Positions 18,858-27,730 of a stretch of 64,000 bases of DNA are shown here, in pieces. Made by a program: the position numbers and the translations under genes. Source of the stretch: Thalassobellus citreus (GTDB taxonomy: Bacteria > Bacteroidota > Bacteroidia > Flavobacteriales > Flavobacteriaceae); the NCBI RefSeq assembly GCF_044385915.1, contig NZ_JBISCC010000115.1, positions 88,588 to 152,587 of the forward strand. The letters run 5' to 3'. How positions within the stretch are numbered: the stretch's first letter is position 1; the number at the start of each line of letters is the position of its first letter. The notes under the pieces were generated by a model, which saw nothing but the letters and a program-made list of their open reading frames with translations, had not been told where the DNA came from and did no database searches.

Positions 18858-19373
18858 TTAATTCCAGTGTTCATCAAAATCTAGGTTGTCATAATCGTCA
18901 ATGTCAATACCATCTTCAAACTCGTTAAATTCATCTGAATCATCATCAGCTTCAAAAACTTTATTAGGTGCAGCATCAGGAACTTGACCTTGAACAAACA
19001 TTAAATTAGGATAATCTACAGCATTGTTTTCTTCAACAATTTCAGCTAATTCAACATAAAAAGTCCATAAGCTTAAAAAATCGTAAACATAAATAAGCTT
19101 AGTTTGCATTTCATGAACAACACTGTCAATAGATGTTTCATTCATTAAACGAGCCGAATTATCTTCACTTAAATCAAATAATGAAATTTCTTCACCTTGA
19201 TTCCATTGGTCATCACTTATATAAAATGACGCCATTTCTGTGCCATCAAACCCAAAAGATTGGGTAATAATGTTATGTAAATCTTCTAAAGTATCACTTT
19301 CTCGAATTTCTAAATCGCGGAAAATGTCATCTTCGGTATCATTATCAAGTATAACTCTAAATCTGTAAATCAT
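18858..19373 (-). CDS. Plasmid pRiA4b ORF-3-like family protein
   Basis: 171 residues, very acidic. The N-terminal half (YRFRVILDNDTEDDIFRDLEI and ESDTLEDLHNIIT-like segment followed by MASFYISDDQW) matches the PRiA4_ORF3 family, and the last 35 residues are a run of acidic residues ending DFDEHWN. The family is named after a plasmid gene and also occurs beside insertion elements, but no transposase or terminal repeats are seen here, so the gene appears to be a resident chromosomal one. Role unknown. Confidence 0.82.
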   Translation of the reverse strand: MIYRFRVILDNDTEDDIFRDLEIRESDTLEDLHNIITQSFGFDGTEMASFYISDDQWNQGEEISLFDLSEDNSARLMNETSIDSVVHEMQTKLIYVYDFLSLWTFYVELAEIVEENNAVDYPNLMFVQGQVPDAAPNKVFEADDDSDEFNEFEDGIDIDDYDNLDFDEHWN

Positions 19374-19409
19374 GGTAATAAATTAAAGTGCAAATGTATG
19401 CTATTTTAG

Positions 19410-20426
19410 TTATTTACTAAAACGATGCAAAGTAAATGTCATAGCGCTTAGCAAGATAAAAGCCCCTACTTGATGAGCAACTCCTAACCAAACAGGAACA
19501 TGTAATAAAATAGTTAAAACACCTAATAAAAATTGAATACCTAATATAATGAGTAAACTTTTTACAGCGCTAGATTGCAGTTTTGTTATTTCTATTGCTT
19601 TTGATTTTTTCCAAATTAAGTAAATAAATATTACCACAATAAATGCTAATATTCTATGAACAAATTGAACCCCACTTTTACCTTCTATAAAGTTCTTGTA
19701 TAAAGGACTTTGTTCTATGTAAACCGTTGGATGCATAAATTTACCTTCGCTCATCATAGGCCAATGATTATGAATAAAACCAGCATCTAAACCAGCTACA
19801 AAAGCCCCGTAAATAATTTGCAATAATAAAATGGCAAGTGCTATTCTTATAAAATTTCTAAACTTATTATTAATTTCTTTTTTATCAGGAAACATTAAGT
19901 CTAAAGCAACCCAAAATGTATAAGCAAACGTTACAAAAGCCGTTGTTAAATGTGCAGCTAATCTATAATGACTTACATCTGGATTGTCAACCAAACCACT
20001 TTTTACCATGTACCAGCCCATAAAGCCTTGAAAAGCACCCATAGCTAATAGAATAATTGCCTTTTTAATAGTTGGTTTGCTTAATTGTTTGGTTATTAAA
20101 AAGTATAAAAATGGCAGTAAAAATATTAATCCAATCATTCTTCCAATAAAGCGATGAAGCCATTCCCAGAAGTAAATATCCTTAAAATCTTGTAATGAAA
20201 AATGATTGTTTAGTTTTTGATATTCTGGATATTGTTGATATAATTCAAACGCTTCTTGCCATTCAACATCATTCATAGGAGGAATGGTGCCAGAAATGAG
20301 TTTATAATTTGATATTGAAAGTCCGGAGTGTGTAAGTCTGGTAATACCACCTACAACTACCATGATAAAAATTAGTAAACACCCTGTGAATAGCCAGTAG
20401 ATGACTTTTTTGTTATCCTTTTTCAT
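19410..20426 (-). CDS. ctaA: Heme A synthase (COX15/CtaA)
   Basis: 338 residues with about eight membrane segments and the COX15/CtaA pattern: GGITRLTHSGLSI near residue 25, paired histidines in the WEWLHRFIGRM and HYRLAAHLT segments, and a second half with QFVHRILAF and VAHQVGAF. The enzyme oxidises the C8 methyl of heme O to the formyl group of heme A for cytochrome oxidase and sits in the inner membrane. The first 14 bases overlap the end of cca (20413-20426), so the two are translationally coupled. No ctaB is present in the window. Confidence 0.95.
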   Translation of the reverse strand: MKKDNKKVIYWLFTGCLLIFIMVVVGGITRLTHSGLSISNYKLISGTIPPMNDVEWQEAFELYQQYPEYQKLNNHFSLQDFKDIYFWEWLHRFIGRMIGLIFLLPFLYFLITKQLSKPTIKKAIILLAMGAFQGFMGWYMVKSGLVDNPDVSHYRLAAHLTTAFVTFAYTFWVALDLMFPDKKEINNKFRNFIRIALAILLLQIIYGAFVAGLDAGFIHNHWPMMSEGKFMHPTVYIEQSPLYKNFIEGKSGVQFVHRILAFIVVIFIYLIWKKSKAIEITKLQSSAVKSLLIILGIQFLLGVLTILLHVPVWLGVAHQVGAFILLSAMTFTLHRFSK

Positions 20427-21834
20427 ATGTTAAACCTAGTTGTTTGCCTTTTTTTAGCATTAAAGTATAAGCAGCTTCATGCTCATTAGGAATTTCTCCT
20501 TCTAAAATGGCTTCTTTTATTGCTTCTTTAATAATGCCAATTTCTCGAGACGGCTTTAAATTAAAAGCAGCAATTATTTCTTCACCAGAAATTGGTGGTT
20601 GAAAATTTCTTACTTGGTCGCGTGCTTCTACTTCAATAATTTTCTCACGTACAATTTTAAAGTTGTTATGATACTTATTGAATTTTTTTGGGTTTTTAGT
20701 AGTGATGTCTGCTTCACAAAGTGTCATTAAGTCTTCAACATAATCGCCAGCATCAAAAACTAAACGGCGTACTGCAGAATCTGTTACCATATCCTGAGCG
20801 AGTACAATAGGACGTGAGCTCATAAATACCAATTTTTGAACAAACTTCATTTTATCATTTAAAGGCATTTTTAACCTTTTAAATAAATGATAGACCATTT
20901 TTGAACCTTCAAATTCATGAGCATGAAAGGTCCATCCAACTTTTTTGCTAAATTTTTTAGTAGGGGCTTTTCCAATATCATGTAATAAAGCTGCCCAACG
21001 TAACCATAGGTTATCAGTGTGCTTAGAAATGTTATCGACCACCTCTAACGTATGATAAAAATTGTCTTTATGGCGTTGTCCTTCAACTTCATCAATACCT
21101 TTTAAAGCAGTTAGTTCTGGTAAAATATATTGTAGTAATCCTGTTTGTTCTAAAAGTAAAAAGCCAATAGAAGGTGTTGTACTTTCTAAAATTTTATTAA
21201 GTTCAACAACTATACGTTCGTTAGTAATAATTTTTATCCGACTAGAATTTCTACTTATTGCATCTAAACTTTCTTTTTCAATTTCAAAGTTAAGTTGCGT
21301 TGCAAACCGAATAGCACGCATCATACGTAACGGGTCGTCACTATAGGTAATATCAGGGTCTAAAGGCGTTTTTATTGTCTTGTTTTCTAAGTCTTGTATG
21401 CCATTAAACGGATCTAGTAAATCGCCAAAATGGGACTCGTTTAAATTTAAAGCCAATGCATTAATAGTGAAATCTCTTCGGTTTTGGTCGTCTTCTAAAG
21501 TACCATTTTCTACAGCAGGGTTTCTGCTATTTTCATCATATGATTCTTTACGAGCTCCAACAAATTCAATTTCTATATCATTGTAAAGAAGCATAGCGGT
21601 ACCGTAAGTTTTAAATACTTGTACTTTTGGTTTATTAGGTAAGTTTTTAGCAACTTGTTTTGCTAGCTTTATACCATCACCAATGGCTACAACATCTATA
21701 TCTTTTGAATTATCTCGTTTTAAAATAAAATCGCGTACAAAACCACCAATAACATAACTGTCTAATTGTAATTCTTTAGCAGATTGAGATATGATTTTAA
21801 AAATGGGATTTTGTAAAGCTTCTTTGTAGTTCAT
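20413..21834 (-). CDS. cca: CCA tRNA nucleotidyltransferase with HD domain
   Basis: 473 residues. The class II nucleotidyltransferase head has GGFVRD (flexible loop, about 31-36), KDIDVVAIGD (catalytic DxD), RRDFTINALALN and the ERI-type RNA-binding segment (NERIVVEL). An HD domain follows with LLHDIGKAPT and HEFEGS. The enzyme adds or repairs the 3' CCA of tRNAs. This matters here because neither the Leu nor the two Lys tRNA genes in the window encode CCA. It is upstream of ctaA, overlapping by 14 bases, and 17 bases downstream of tsaC, all on the minus strand, suggesting a three-gene operon. Confidence 0.93.
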   Translation of the reverse strand: MNYKEALQNPIFKIISQSAKELQLDSYVIGGFVRDFILKRDNSKDIDVVAIGDGIKLAKQVAKNLPNKPKVQVFKTYGTAMLLYNDIEIEFVGARKESYDENSRNPAVENGTLEDDQNRRDFTINALALNLNESHFGDLLDPFNGIQDLENKTIKTPLDPDITYSDDPLRMMRAIRFATQLNFEIEKESLDAISRNSSRIKIITNERIVVELNKILESTTPSIGFLLLEQTGLLQYILPELTALKGIDEVEGQRHKDNFYHTLEVVDNISKHTDNLWLRWAALLHDIGKAPTKKFSKKVGWTFHAHEFEGSKMVYHLFKRLKMPLNDKMKFVQKLVFMSSRPIVLAQDMVTDSAVRRLVFDAGDYVEDLMTLCEADITTKNPKKFNKYHNNFKIVREKIIEVEARDQVRNFQPPISGEEIIAAFNLKPSREIGIIKEAIKEAILEGEIPNEHEAAYTLMLKKGKQLGLTYEKG

Positions 21835-21851
21835 TAGTGATGTTTGAGGTT

Positions 21852-22412
21852 TTACTCTCTAATAATCTTAACAATACCATTGTTACTCAATTTAATAATT
21901 GATGATGGTTTATTGCAGATTTTTTCGCGTTGCAAATTTACAACATAGTCTACACCTTTTAAAACCTCTGGCGCTATTTCTTTAAACGATTTTGGAGTAG
22001 GTTGACCACTTATATTGGCAGAGGTTGATACTATGGCACCGTTAAGTTTTCTAGAAAGTTGATAGCAAAATTCATCATCAGGAATTCTAATGGCTATAGT
22101 ACCATCTTCTGCCATTAAATTTGATGCTAAATTTTGTGCATCGTCATAAATAATAGTTGTTGGTTTTTCAGAGATGCCAATAATACTAATAGCTGCTTCA
22201 GGTATGTTTTTTACATACTTTTTAAGCATTCTGTCATCTGTAACTAAGCATATAAGAGCTTTGTTATCTTCACGTTGTTTTAGCTCATAAATTTTTTTAA
22301 CTGCTTCGGTATTTGTAGCATCGCATCCAATACCCCAAACTGTATCTGTTGGGTAGAGTATGAGTCCCCCTTCTTTTAAAATTTGTAAAGCTTTTTTTAT
22401 TTCTGTTTGCAT
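21852..22412 (-). CDS. tsaC: L-threonylcarbamoyladenylate synthase (Sua5/YrdC/TsaC)
   Basis: 186 residues, the short form without the extra Sua5 domain. KEGGLILYPTDTVWGIGCDA, KQREDNKALICLV and STSANISGQPTP are family signatures for the enzyme that makes the threonylcarbamoyl-AMP used for the t6A modification of tRNAs reading ANN codons. It begins with ATG at 22412. A TAAATTTG -7 box (22430-22437, minus) lies 17 bases upstream, so it is likely the first gene of the tsaC-cca-ctaA unit. Confidence 0.92.
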   Translation of the reverse strand: MQTEIKKALQILKEGGLILYPTDTVWGIGCDATNTEAVKKIYELKQREDNKALICLVTDDRMLKKYVKNIPEAAISIIGISEKPTTIIYDDAQNLASNLMAEDGTIAIRIPDDEFCYQLSRKLNGAIVSTSANISGQPTPKSFKEIAPEVLKGVDYVVNLQREKICNKPSSIIKLSNNGIVKIIRE

Positions 22413-22429
22413 TGAAAAAATTAAAGAGA

Positions 22430-22437
22430 CAAATTTA
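22430..22437 (-). promoter_or_regulatory. Promoter -7 box for tsaC-cca-ctaA
   Basis: The minus strand reads TAAATTTG, matching TAnnTTTG, just upstream of tsaC. No clear -33 TTG was found. Confidence 0.5.
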
Positions 22438-22516
22438 CTATTAGTTTTTTACATTCTATAAAACTTTGTAGTTTTGTTAAAGCTAATAATTGTTATGTTT
22501 TTGGGGTATATGATTT

Positions 22517-23170
22517 ATGATTAGACAAATAGAAGTTTTTATAAAAAGGAAAATAAGGCATGCTTTTAGGAGCATTTTTTGCAAAAAAGACATAAAACTT
22601 TTAAGAGATAAAAAATTCGTTATTATTTCTAATAACTGTTGGGGAGGAGCTTTGTATCAATGGTACAATAGACCTTATAATTCTCCTTTTATTGGTTTGT
22701 TTATATATGGACCTTGTTACCTGAGAATGCTTTCTAATTTTGAATATTATTTAAAACAAGAATTGAAGTTTGTACCTGTTTCTAAGTATCCGGATAGGAT
22801 TAAAAATTATCCAGTTGCTTTACTAGATGATATTGAGATACATTTTACTCACTTTGATAATGAGCAAGAAGCTAATGATAAATGGAACCGTAGAAGAACT
22901 AGAATGTTAGCTGAAAAAAATCTAGATAATTATTTTTTTAAAATATGTGATAGAGAACGTGTTACAATAGATTGTATACAAGCGTTTCATAAATTACCAT
23001 TTAAAAATAAAATTTCTTTTGCATTAGATAGTAATCCTGAATTGGAAAAAGAAAATCATATAAAAGTTTTTGAGTCGCATAAAAACAATAAAAAATTTGT
23101 ACCCAATGGAAAAAAAATGTTTAAAATAACATTTATATATTTTAATCTTAATAAATGGTTAGCAAATTAA
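22517..23170 (+). CDS. DUF1919 family protein
   Basis: 217 residues. The phrase FVIISNNCWGGALYQWYNRPYNSPF-type start, followed by YGPCYLRML and SKYPDRIKNYPVALLDDIEIHFTHF, is the DUF1919 pattern. The family is found in capsule and exopolysaccharide clusters and may act on a sugar or acyl group; the chemistry is not known. It begins a plus-strand pair with the Kdo-kinase-like gene 34 bases on and faces the minus-strand glycan genes. Its AT-rich composition matches the surroundings. Confidence 0.8.
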   Translation: MIRQIEVFIKRKIRHAFRSIFCKKDIKLLRDKKFVIISNNCWGGALYQWYNRPYNSPFIGLFIYGPCYLRMLSNFEYYLKQELKFVPVSKYPDRIKNYPVALLDDIEIHFTHFDNEQEANDKWNRRRTRMLAEKNLDNYFFKICDRERVTIDCIQAFHKLPFKNKISFALDSNPELEKENHIKVFESHKNNKKFVPNGKKMFKITFIYFNLNKWLAN

Positions 23171-23204
23171 GTTTTTTAGAATTAAAACTTTGTAATATTG
23201 CAAA

Positions 23205-23960
23205 ATGAAAAGTGTTTTTAATAACAAACAAAATGATTTACAGAAGAAATATCTAACTGAAATAATTCACAATTTTGATTCTATTGAAGGAGGAGTAGGG
23301 AAACGTAATGTTATCAAAATTGTTAATGTTGATGCTCTTGTGTTGAATATAAAAGCATTTAAAGTTCCAAATATAGTTAACCAGATAGTTTATAATTTTT
23401 TCAGGAAAAGTAAAGCGCAACGCTCTTATGAATATGCGGAAAAATTAATAAAAATGGATGTTGGAACTCCAAAACCTATAGCTTTTTTTGAGTTTAAAAC
23501 ACCTTTTCTTTTCAAAAAGAGTTTTTATATAAGTGAGCAATTAGATTGTGATTTTACTTATAGGGAGCTTACAACAGATTTTAATATACCTGATTACGAA
23601 AATATACTACGTGCTTTTACAAGATTTACTTTTAGTTTACACGAAAAGGGTATAAACTTTTTAGATCATTCTCCAGGAAACACTTTGATTAAAAAGAATG
23701 GTGATACGTATGATTTTTATTTAGTTGATTTGAATAGAATGAATTTTGGACTATTAACTTTTGAAACTAGAATTAAAAACTTCACAAGATTAACAATACA
23801 TAAATCTATGGTAGAAGTTATGAGTGATGAATATGCTAAATGTTCTGGTGAAGATTATAATAAAATTTTCAATTTAATGTGGAATGAAACTGAAGCTTTT
23901 CAAGAGAAATTTCATAGAAAAAAGCGATTGAAAAAGAAACTAAAATTCTGGAAGTCTTAA
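23205..23960 (+). CDS. Lipopolysaccharide kinase (Kdo/WaaP)-like protein
   Basis: 251 residues. Kinase-fold landmarks are an invariant-lysine-like LNIKAFKVPN (about residue 48), an EQLDCDFTYREL hinge and a catalytic loop DHSPGNTLIK followed by VDLNRM (the metal-binding motif). The pattern matches the Kdo/WaaP/InaA-type kinases that phosphorylate inner-core LPS sugars at the cytoplasmic face. The basic tail KKRLKKKLKF fits membrane-proximal action. Its last four bases overlap the end of the convergent glycosyltransferase gene. It probably acts with that gene on core glycan. Confidence 0.85.
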   Translation: MKSVFNNKQNDLQKKYLTEIIHNFDSIEGGVGKRNVIKIVNVDALVLNIKAFKVPNIVNQIVYNFFRKSKAQRSYEYAEKLIKMDVGTPKPIAFFEFKTPFLFKKSFYISEQLDCDFTYRELTTDFNIPDYENILRAFTRFTFSLHEKGINFLDHSPGNTLIKKNGDTYDFYLVDLNRMNFGLLTFETRIKNFTRLTIHKSMVEVMSDEYAKCSGEDYNKIFNLMWNETEAFQEKFHRKKRLKKKLKFWKS

Positions 23961-24721
23961 CTATTAAGTTTTTTTAATTCAACATAGCGGTAATAAACAC
24001 CATAAGCACTTAAATAGCATAGTGTAAATCCTTCTTTTCCGTCAAATACTCCTAGTCTAATAAAATAATTGTAAATAAACTTATAGAAAGGTTTAAAATA
24101 GAAATGAAAGAAATTTGGTTTTACTCCTTTTTTGTGAATTTCTAATGCTTTAAGTGTAGCATAATGTTCCATTTTAGATTTGTAATGTGCTGCATTGTCA
24201 ATAAAATAGTGTAACATTTTGCTTTTTAAAATTTTACTTTTCCCTTTAATTAATGGCATTTCATGAACAATTTTAGCCTCATTGTATTTTATGAATTGTT
24301 TTTGGAATAATCTATAAGTAGTATCCGTTTGAAAGCCACTAAACCGTATTCGTTTTTGATTAAAATAGAACTCACGTCTAAACATAAAACCAACAATATC
24401 GTTATGCGGTTTAGTAATTTCAGTAGTAATCTCTTTTTTTAAACTAGGTGTTAAACGTTCATCAGCATCTATAAATAAAACCCAATCATTAGAGGCTTGT
24501 TGTAGTGCAAAATTTCTTTGATCTGTGAAATTTTTAAATTCACGACAAATAGTTTTTACATTTTTATGACTTTTTAATTTTTCAATGGTCCCATCTGTAC
24601 TAAATGAATCAATTACAATGATTTCATCTGTAAAACTTATGTTTTCTATAACTTCATCAATATGATTAACTTCATTATAAGTTATCATTAGAGCTGAAAT
24701 TTTTGGGCTGGTGTTTTTCAA
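23957..24721 (-). CDS. Family 2 glycosyltransferase (LPS core type)
   Basis: 254 residues. SALMITYNEVNHIDEVIENI, IIVIDSFSTDGT and the DxD-like FIDADERL are the GT2 core, and the arrangement with the later RREFYFNQKRIRFSG resembles the KdtX/WaaE type of LPS core glycosyltransferases. The frame opens at TTG (24721); the first ATG is at 24688, inside the first beta strand, so TTG is preferred. It is the last gene of a minus-strand set of three (24742 and 25788 upstream, 20-base gap). Confidence 0.88.
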   Translation of the reverse strand: MKNTSPKISALMITYNEVNHIDEVIENISFTDEIIVIDSFSTDGTIEKLKSHKNVKTICREFKNFTDQRNFALQQASNDWVLFIDADERLTPSLKKEITTEITKPHNDIVGFMFRREFYFNQKRIRFSGFQTDTTYRLFQKQFIKYNEAKIVHEMPLIKGKSKILKSKMLHYFIDNAAHYKSKMEHYATLKALEIHKKGVKPNFFHFYFKPFYKFIYNYFIRLGVFDGKEGFTLCYLSAYGVYYRYVELKKLNS

Positions 24722-24741
24722 ATTACTTTTAGATTTGGGTT

Positions 24742-25788
24742 CTAATTTTTATTAGGCCTTCCAAACTTGGAATGTATTTTTAATCTTCTTAAAAATGAAA
24801 GTTCTCTTTTTAAAGGAATTCCATTTGTGCTAATGTAGGATTTGACAGCTTCTACCATGCGTTCTGCAGATTTGCCATCGTTATATGGATGAAACTGTTT
24901 AACAATTATATCTCTAGATTTAGCAAAAGGGTCTTTAGTTAAATTCGTGTCTACTAATTCTATTAATTGATTATAATTATTAGAGTCTTCCCATTTGATA
25001 TTTTCAGAAATACTATTAAATGTAATCACGGGTTTGTCTAATAAAATGAATTCATAAATTACTGATGACGTATCACTAATTAATATATCTGATATTAATA
25101 AAAACTTAATAATATTTTTTTCGTTTTGAAAAATGATATTTGGAACTTCATTGGCTAATTCTTTATAACGATTAATCCATTCTTGATCCATTAAAGGATG
25201 AAATTTTAATAGAATGATATAATCTAAATTTTTAGCAAGACTTTTAATTTGATTAATTAAAAATGGAGCAGAAGTTAGTTTTGGTGAAAACGTAGGTGCA
25301 TAAAGAATAACTTTTTTAGCTTTATACTTGTCAAGTAATTCAGTTTTGTATGAATTGTACAAACTTTTATCTTGACCATAGATATCAAGCTTTGGCCAAC
25401 CAGTTTCAATAACCTCAAAGTTTTTATGAATACTTTTTAAATCATTAAATCTATTTGTAAAATAAGGACCTTGTGTAAGATACAAATCGAAATAGTGGCG
25501 TATTCTAAAATGACCTTTTTTTTCGCCAGCTAGCCCATGAAAAACTTGAGTTTTTAACCCTCTTAAAAAATAAGGAACTTCATTGCCGGGAACAAAAATA
25601 GCATCACTATTATAATTTTCTAAATCTGATATTTTAGTGGTGTAATTATCTTTCTTGTAAGGGAAATCGTTTAAAATCTTTTCTTTAATAAACCAGATGT
25701 AATTATCGTTTTTACCTTCTAAAACTTTTTTTATAGGTTCTAGAATTGCAAAAGCATAATTATTCTGGCAGAAAAGAATTGCTTTCAT
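24742..25788 (-). CDS. CDP-glycerol glycerophosphotransferase-like protein
   Basis: 348 residues. The second half carries VILYAPTFSP, YIILLKFHPLMDQ, and LISDTSSVIYEFILLDKPVITFN, which are the TagB/TagF (CDP-glycerol/CDP-ribitol polymer transferase) signatures, with the key HP and SDxSS elements in place. In Gram-negatives such proteins attach a polyol phosphate or related group to surface glycans. The ATG overlaps the TAA of the upstream nucleotidyltransferase (TAATG at 25788), so the two are coupled. This supports a supply-and-transfer pair of activated alcohol. Confidence 0.85.
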   Translation of the reverse strand: MKAILFCQNNYAFAILEPIKKVLEGKNDNYIWFIKEKILNDFPYKKDNYTTKISDLENYNSDAIFVPGNEVPYFLRGLKTQVFHGLAGEKKGHFRIRHYFDLYLTQGPYFTNRFNDLKSIHKNFEVIETGWPKLDIYGQDKSLYNSYKTELLDKYKAKKVILYAPTFSPKLTSAPFLINQIKSLAKNLDYIILLKFHPLMDQEWINRYKELANEVPNIIFQNEKNIIKFLLISDILISDTSSVIYEFILLDKPVITFNSISENIKWEDSNNYNQLIELVDTNLTKDPFAKSRDIIVKQFHPYNDGKSAERMVEAVKSYISTNGIPLKRELSFLRRLKIHSKFGRPNKN

Positions 25789-26468
25789 TATAACAAGTTA
25801 TTTGCATTTTCAAGATCTTCAATAAAGTCTATTTCCATACAATTGTATTTAGAAATATCTACTGCTTTTATTTTTAGGTTATCTTTTTCAATAGCCAATT
25901 CTAACCCTCTTTCAAAATAGTCATTAGCGTCACATTCTTCTAATCTTTCAATGAAATTTTGAATATCATTAGATGAAATAAAGTTAATTCCAACAGCTTC
26001 TCCTAGTCCGTTTTCTACTGTTTTTGATAATTCATCTATAAAACCTTCTTTTAAAGTATATTTTACTTCTTCATCTGCAACCTTACTGGTATTTACTGCC
26101 ACAAATGATTGATTGTTTTTTATAAAAGGATTTAATATATCTAATATTTTTTCGTCAAAAACAACGTCGCCATTAAACCAAAGTACAGATTTATCTCTAT
26201 TTTTTTTTAATACTTGTAATAGACTTTTAGACGTATTAGTTCTATCAAAAAAAGGATTGTAAACATAAGAAAGCTCAGGAAAGCGTTCCATAATTAAGTC
26301 TTTTTTAAATCCAACCACTACACTAATGTCGTCAATATTATATCTTGAAGCTATATTATCGGTTTGCATTTTCATTATGCTTTTTCCGTTTTTTAAAGGT
26401 GTTAAAGGTTTAGGGAAAGGATTACCTAGCCTAGAACCCATACCCGCAGCAAGAATGACAATTTTCAT
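25788..26468 (-). CDS. NTP transferase domain protein, LicC-like
   Basis: 226 residues. MKIVILAAGMGSRLG, FPKPLTPL and the later LWFNGDVVFDEKIL (the metal-binding GD) define a small sugar-phosphate / choline-phosphate nucleotidyltransferase. Its size and the pairing with a CDP-glycerol-type transferase fit a CTP-using enzyme of the LicC kind, which activates a phosphorylated alcohol, but a sugar nucleotidyltransferase cannot be excluded. It heads the minus-strand trio. Confidence 0.82.
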   Translation of the reverse strand: MKIVILAAGMGSRLGNPFPKPLTPLKNGKSIMKMQTDNIASRYNIDDISVVVGFKKDLIMERFPELSYVYNPFFDRTNTSKSLLQVLKKNRDKSVLWFNGDVVFDEKILDILNPFIKNNQSFVAVNTSKVADEEVKYTLKEGFIDELSKTVENGLGEAVGINFISSNDIQNFIERLEECDANDYFERGLELAIEKDNLKIKAVDISKYNCMEIDFIEDLENANNLL

Positions 26469-26511
26469 ATTCTAAATGTATTACTTTATTTATAAAAAAA
26501 ATAAAAAGAGA

Positions 26512-26558
26512 ATTACTAGTTTCATTTACCATTGACTTGAAATAATGAAACTAGTAAT
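26512..26558 (-). terminator. Long AT-rich terminator of dapD
   Basis: ATTACTAGTTTCATT (26512-26526) and AATGAAACTAGTAAT (26544-26558) are exact 15-bp reverse complements around a 17-base loop. On the minus strand, the side after dapD, the hairpin is followed by a long T-rich run (complement of 26480-26511), so it can stop dapD transcription before the glycan genes. The loop is unusually large for a terminator. Confidence 0.75.
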
Positions 26559-26584
26559 AGTTATAAAGCTATTTAAAAAAAAAA

Positions 26585-27400
26585 TTAAACAGCTACATCG
26601 TTTTCACGAAGCGCATCGTTAAGCGATGTTTTTTTATTGGTACTTTCTTTACGTTTGCCAATAATTAAAGCACAAGGCACTTGAAACTCTCCAGCAGCAA
26701 ACTTTTTAGTATAACTTCCAGGAATAACTACAGAACGTGCAGGAACGCGACCTTTCATTTCTATAGGTTCGTCTCCAGTTACATCAATTATTTTGGTGCT
26801 CATTGTTAAAACAACGTTAGCACCTAAAACAGCTTCAGTTTCTACATGTACACCTTCTACAACGATACAACGAGAGCCAACAAAAACATTGTCTTCAATA
26901 ATTACAGGAGCAGCTTGTAATGGCTCTAAAACACCACCAATACCAACACCACCAGATAAGTGTACATTTTTACCAATTTGAGCACAACTACCAACAGTAG
27001 CCCAAGTATCAACCATAGTACCTTCATCTACATAAGCGCCAATATTTACATAACTTGGCATTAATATTGTTCCTGGAGAAATATAAGCACCATGTCTTGC
27101 TACTGCATGTGGTACTACTCTAATACCTTTTTCTTTATAACCTGTTTTTAATGGAATTTTATCGTGGAATTCAAAAGGGCCAACCTCTATGGTTTCCATA
27201 GTTTGAATTGGGAAATATAACACAACACCTTTTTTTACCCATTCATTTACTTGCCAACCATCACTAGTTGGTTCAGCAACTCTTAGTTCACCTTTATCTA
27301 GTAAATCAACCACTTTACGTATGGCAGTAGTAGTTTTTTCTTCTTTTAAAAGTTCTCGGTTTTCCCAAGCTTTTTCTATAATATCTCTTAATTCAGTCAT
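26585..27400 (-). CDS. dapD: 2,3,4,5-tetrahydropyridine-2,6-dicarboxylate N-succinyltransferase
   Basis: 271 residues from ATG at 27400 (MTELRDIIEKAWENREL). The middle is a left-handed beta helix of hexapeptide repeats (GAYISPGTILMPSYVNIGAYVD...), then EDNVFVGSRCIVVEGVHVETEAVLGANVVL, which is the DapD signature. The enzyme uses succinyl-CoA in the succinylase branch of lysine and diaminopimelate synthesis. An earlier TTG at 27421 lies inside the -7 box (27419-27426, TATATTTG) and cannot be the start. It is a single-gene unit with the hairpin at 26512-26558 as terminator. Confidence 0.96.
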   Translation of the reverse strand: MTELRDIIEKAWENRELLKEEKTTTAIRKVVDLLDKGELRVAEPTSDGWQVNEWVKKGVVLYFPIQTMETIEVGPFEFHDKIPLKTGYKEKGIRVVPHAVARHGAYISPGTILMPSYVNIGAYVDEGTMVDTWATVGSCAQIGKNVHLSGGVGIGGVLEPLQAAPVIIEDNVFVGSRCIVVEGVHVETEAVLGANVVLTMSTKIIDVTGDEPIEMKGRVPARSVVIPGSYTKKFAAGEFQVPCALIIGKRKESTNKKTSLNDALRENDVAV

Positions 27401-27418
27401 TTGTAATTTAATTTTTGA

Positions 27419-27426
27419 CAAATATA
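27419..27426 (-). promoter_or_regulatory. Promoter -7 box for dapD
   Basis: The minus strand reads TATATTTG, a perfect TAnnTTTG box, about 19 bases before the dapD ATG. Transcription would begin near 27412. Confidence 0.65.
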
Positions 27427-27673
27427 ATAGGTATCATTTAAAAACAGGAATGAAATAGGCATAATAATATGATAGTTTATCTGCAGAACATGATTAATTA
27501 TTTCTTGTTTTTTATAGTGTTAAAGAAGCTCTTTATCTTTTTATCTACTGAGGTTAAGGATGAAATGTAAATAAATCTGTCTTTTATCGAATAAATAAGC
27601 GTTTAAACTGTTTGTCGGTAAAAATTAGTAACTCCACTACTAAACGAAAATTAAAAGTGTTACAACTAATTTT

Positions 27674-27706
27674 TTGTGTGTAACCCTTAGTCTGGATATA
27701 TATTTG
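27674..27706 (+). promoter_or_regulatory. Promoter for the small secreted protein
   Basis: TTG at 27674-27676, 22 bases, then TATATTTG at 27699-27706. The predicted start is near 27713, so the leader is very short. The remaining part of the preceding gap (27427-27673) shows nothing else except one weak copy of the GATGAAATGY motif (27559-27568). Confidence 0.65.
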
Positions 27707-27730
27707 GACTATCAAACAATGATAAACAGA

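Noticed and set aside
18858..19373. Insertion element passenger (family name pRiA4b ORF-3)
   Set aside because: No transposase, terminal repeats or composition shift nearby; the family is widespread on chromosomes.
27401..27421. Upstream start for dapD at 27421
   Set aside because: It lies inside the TATATTTG -7 box; transcription starts downstream of it.
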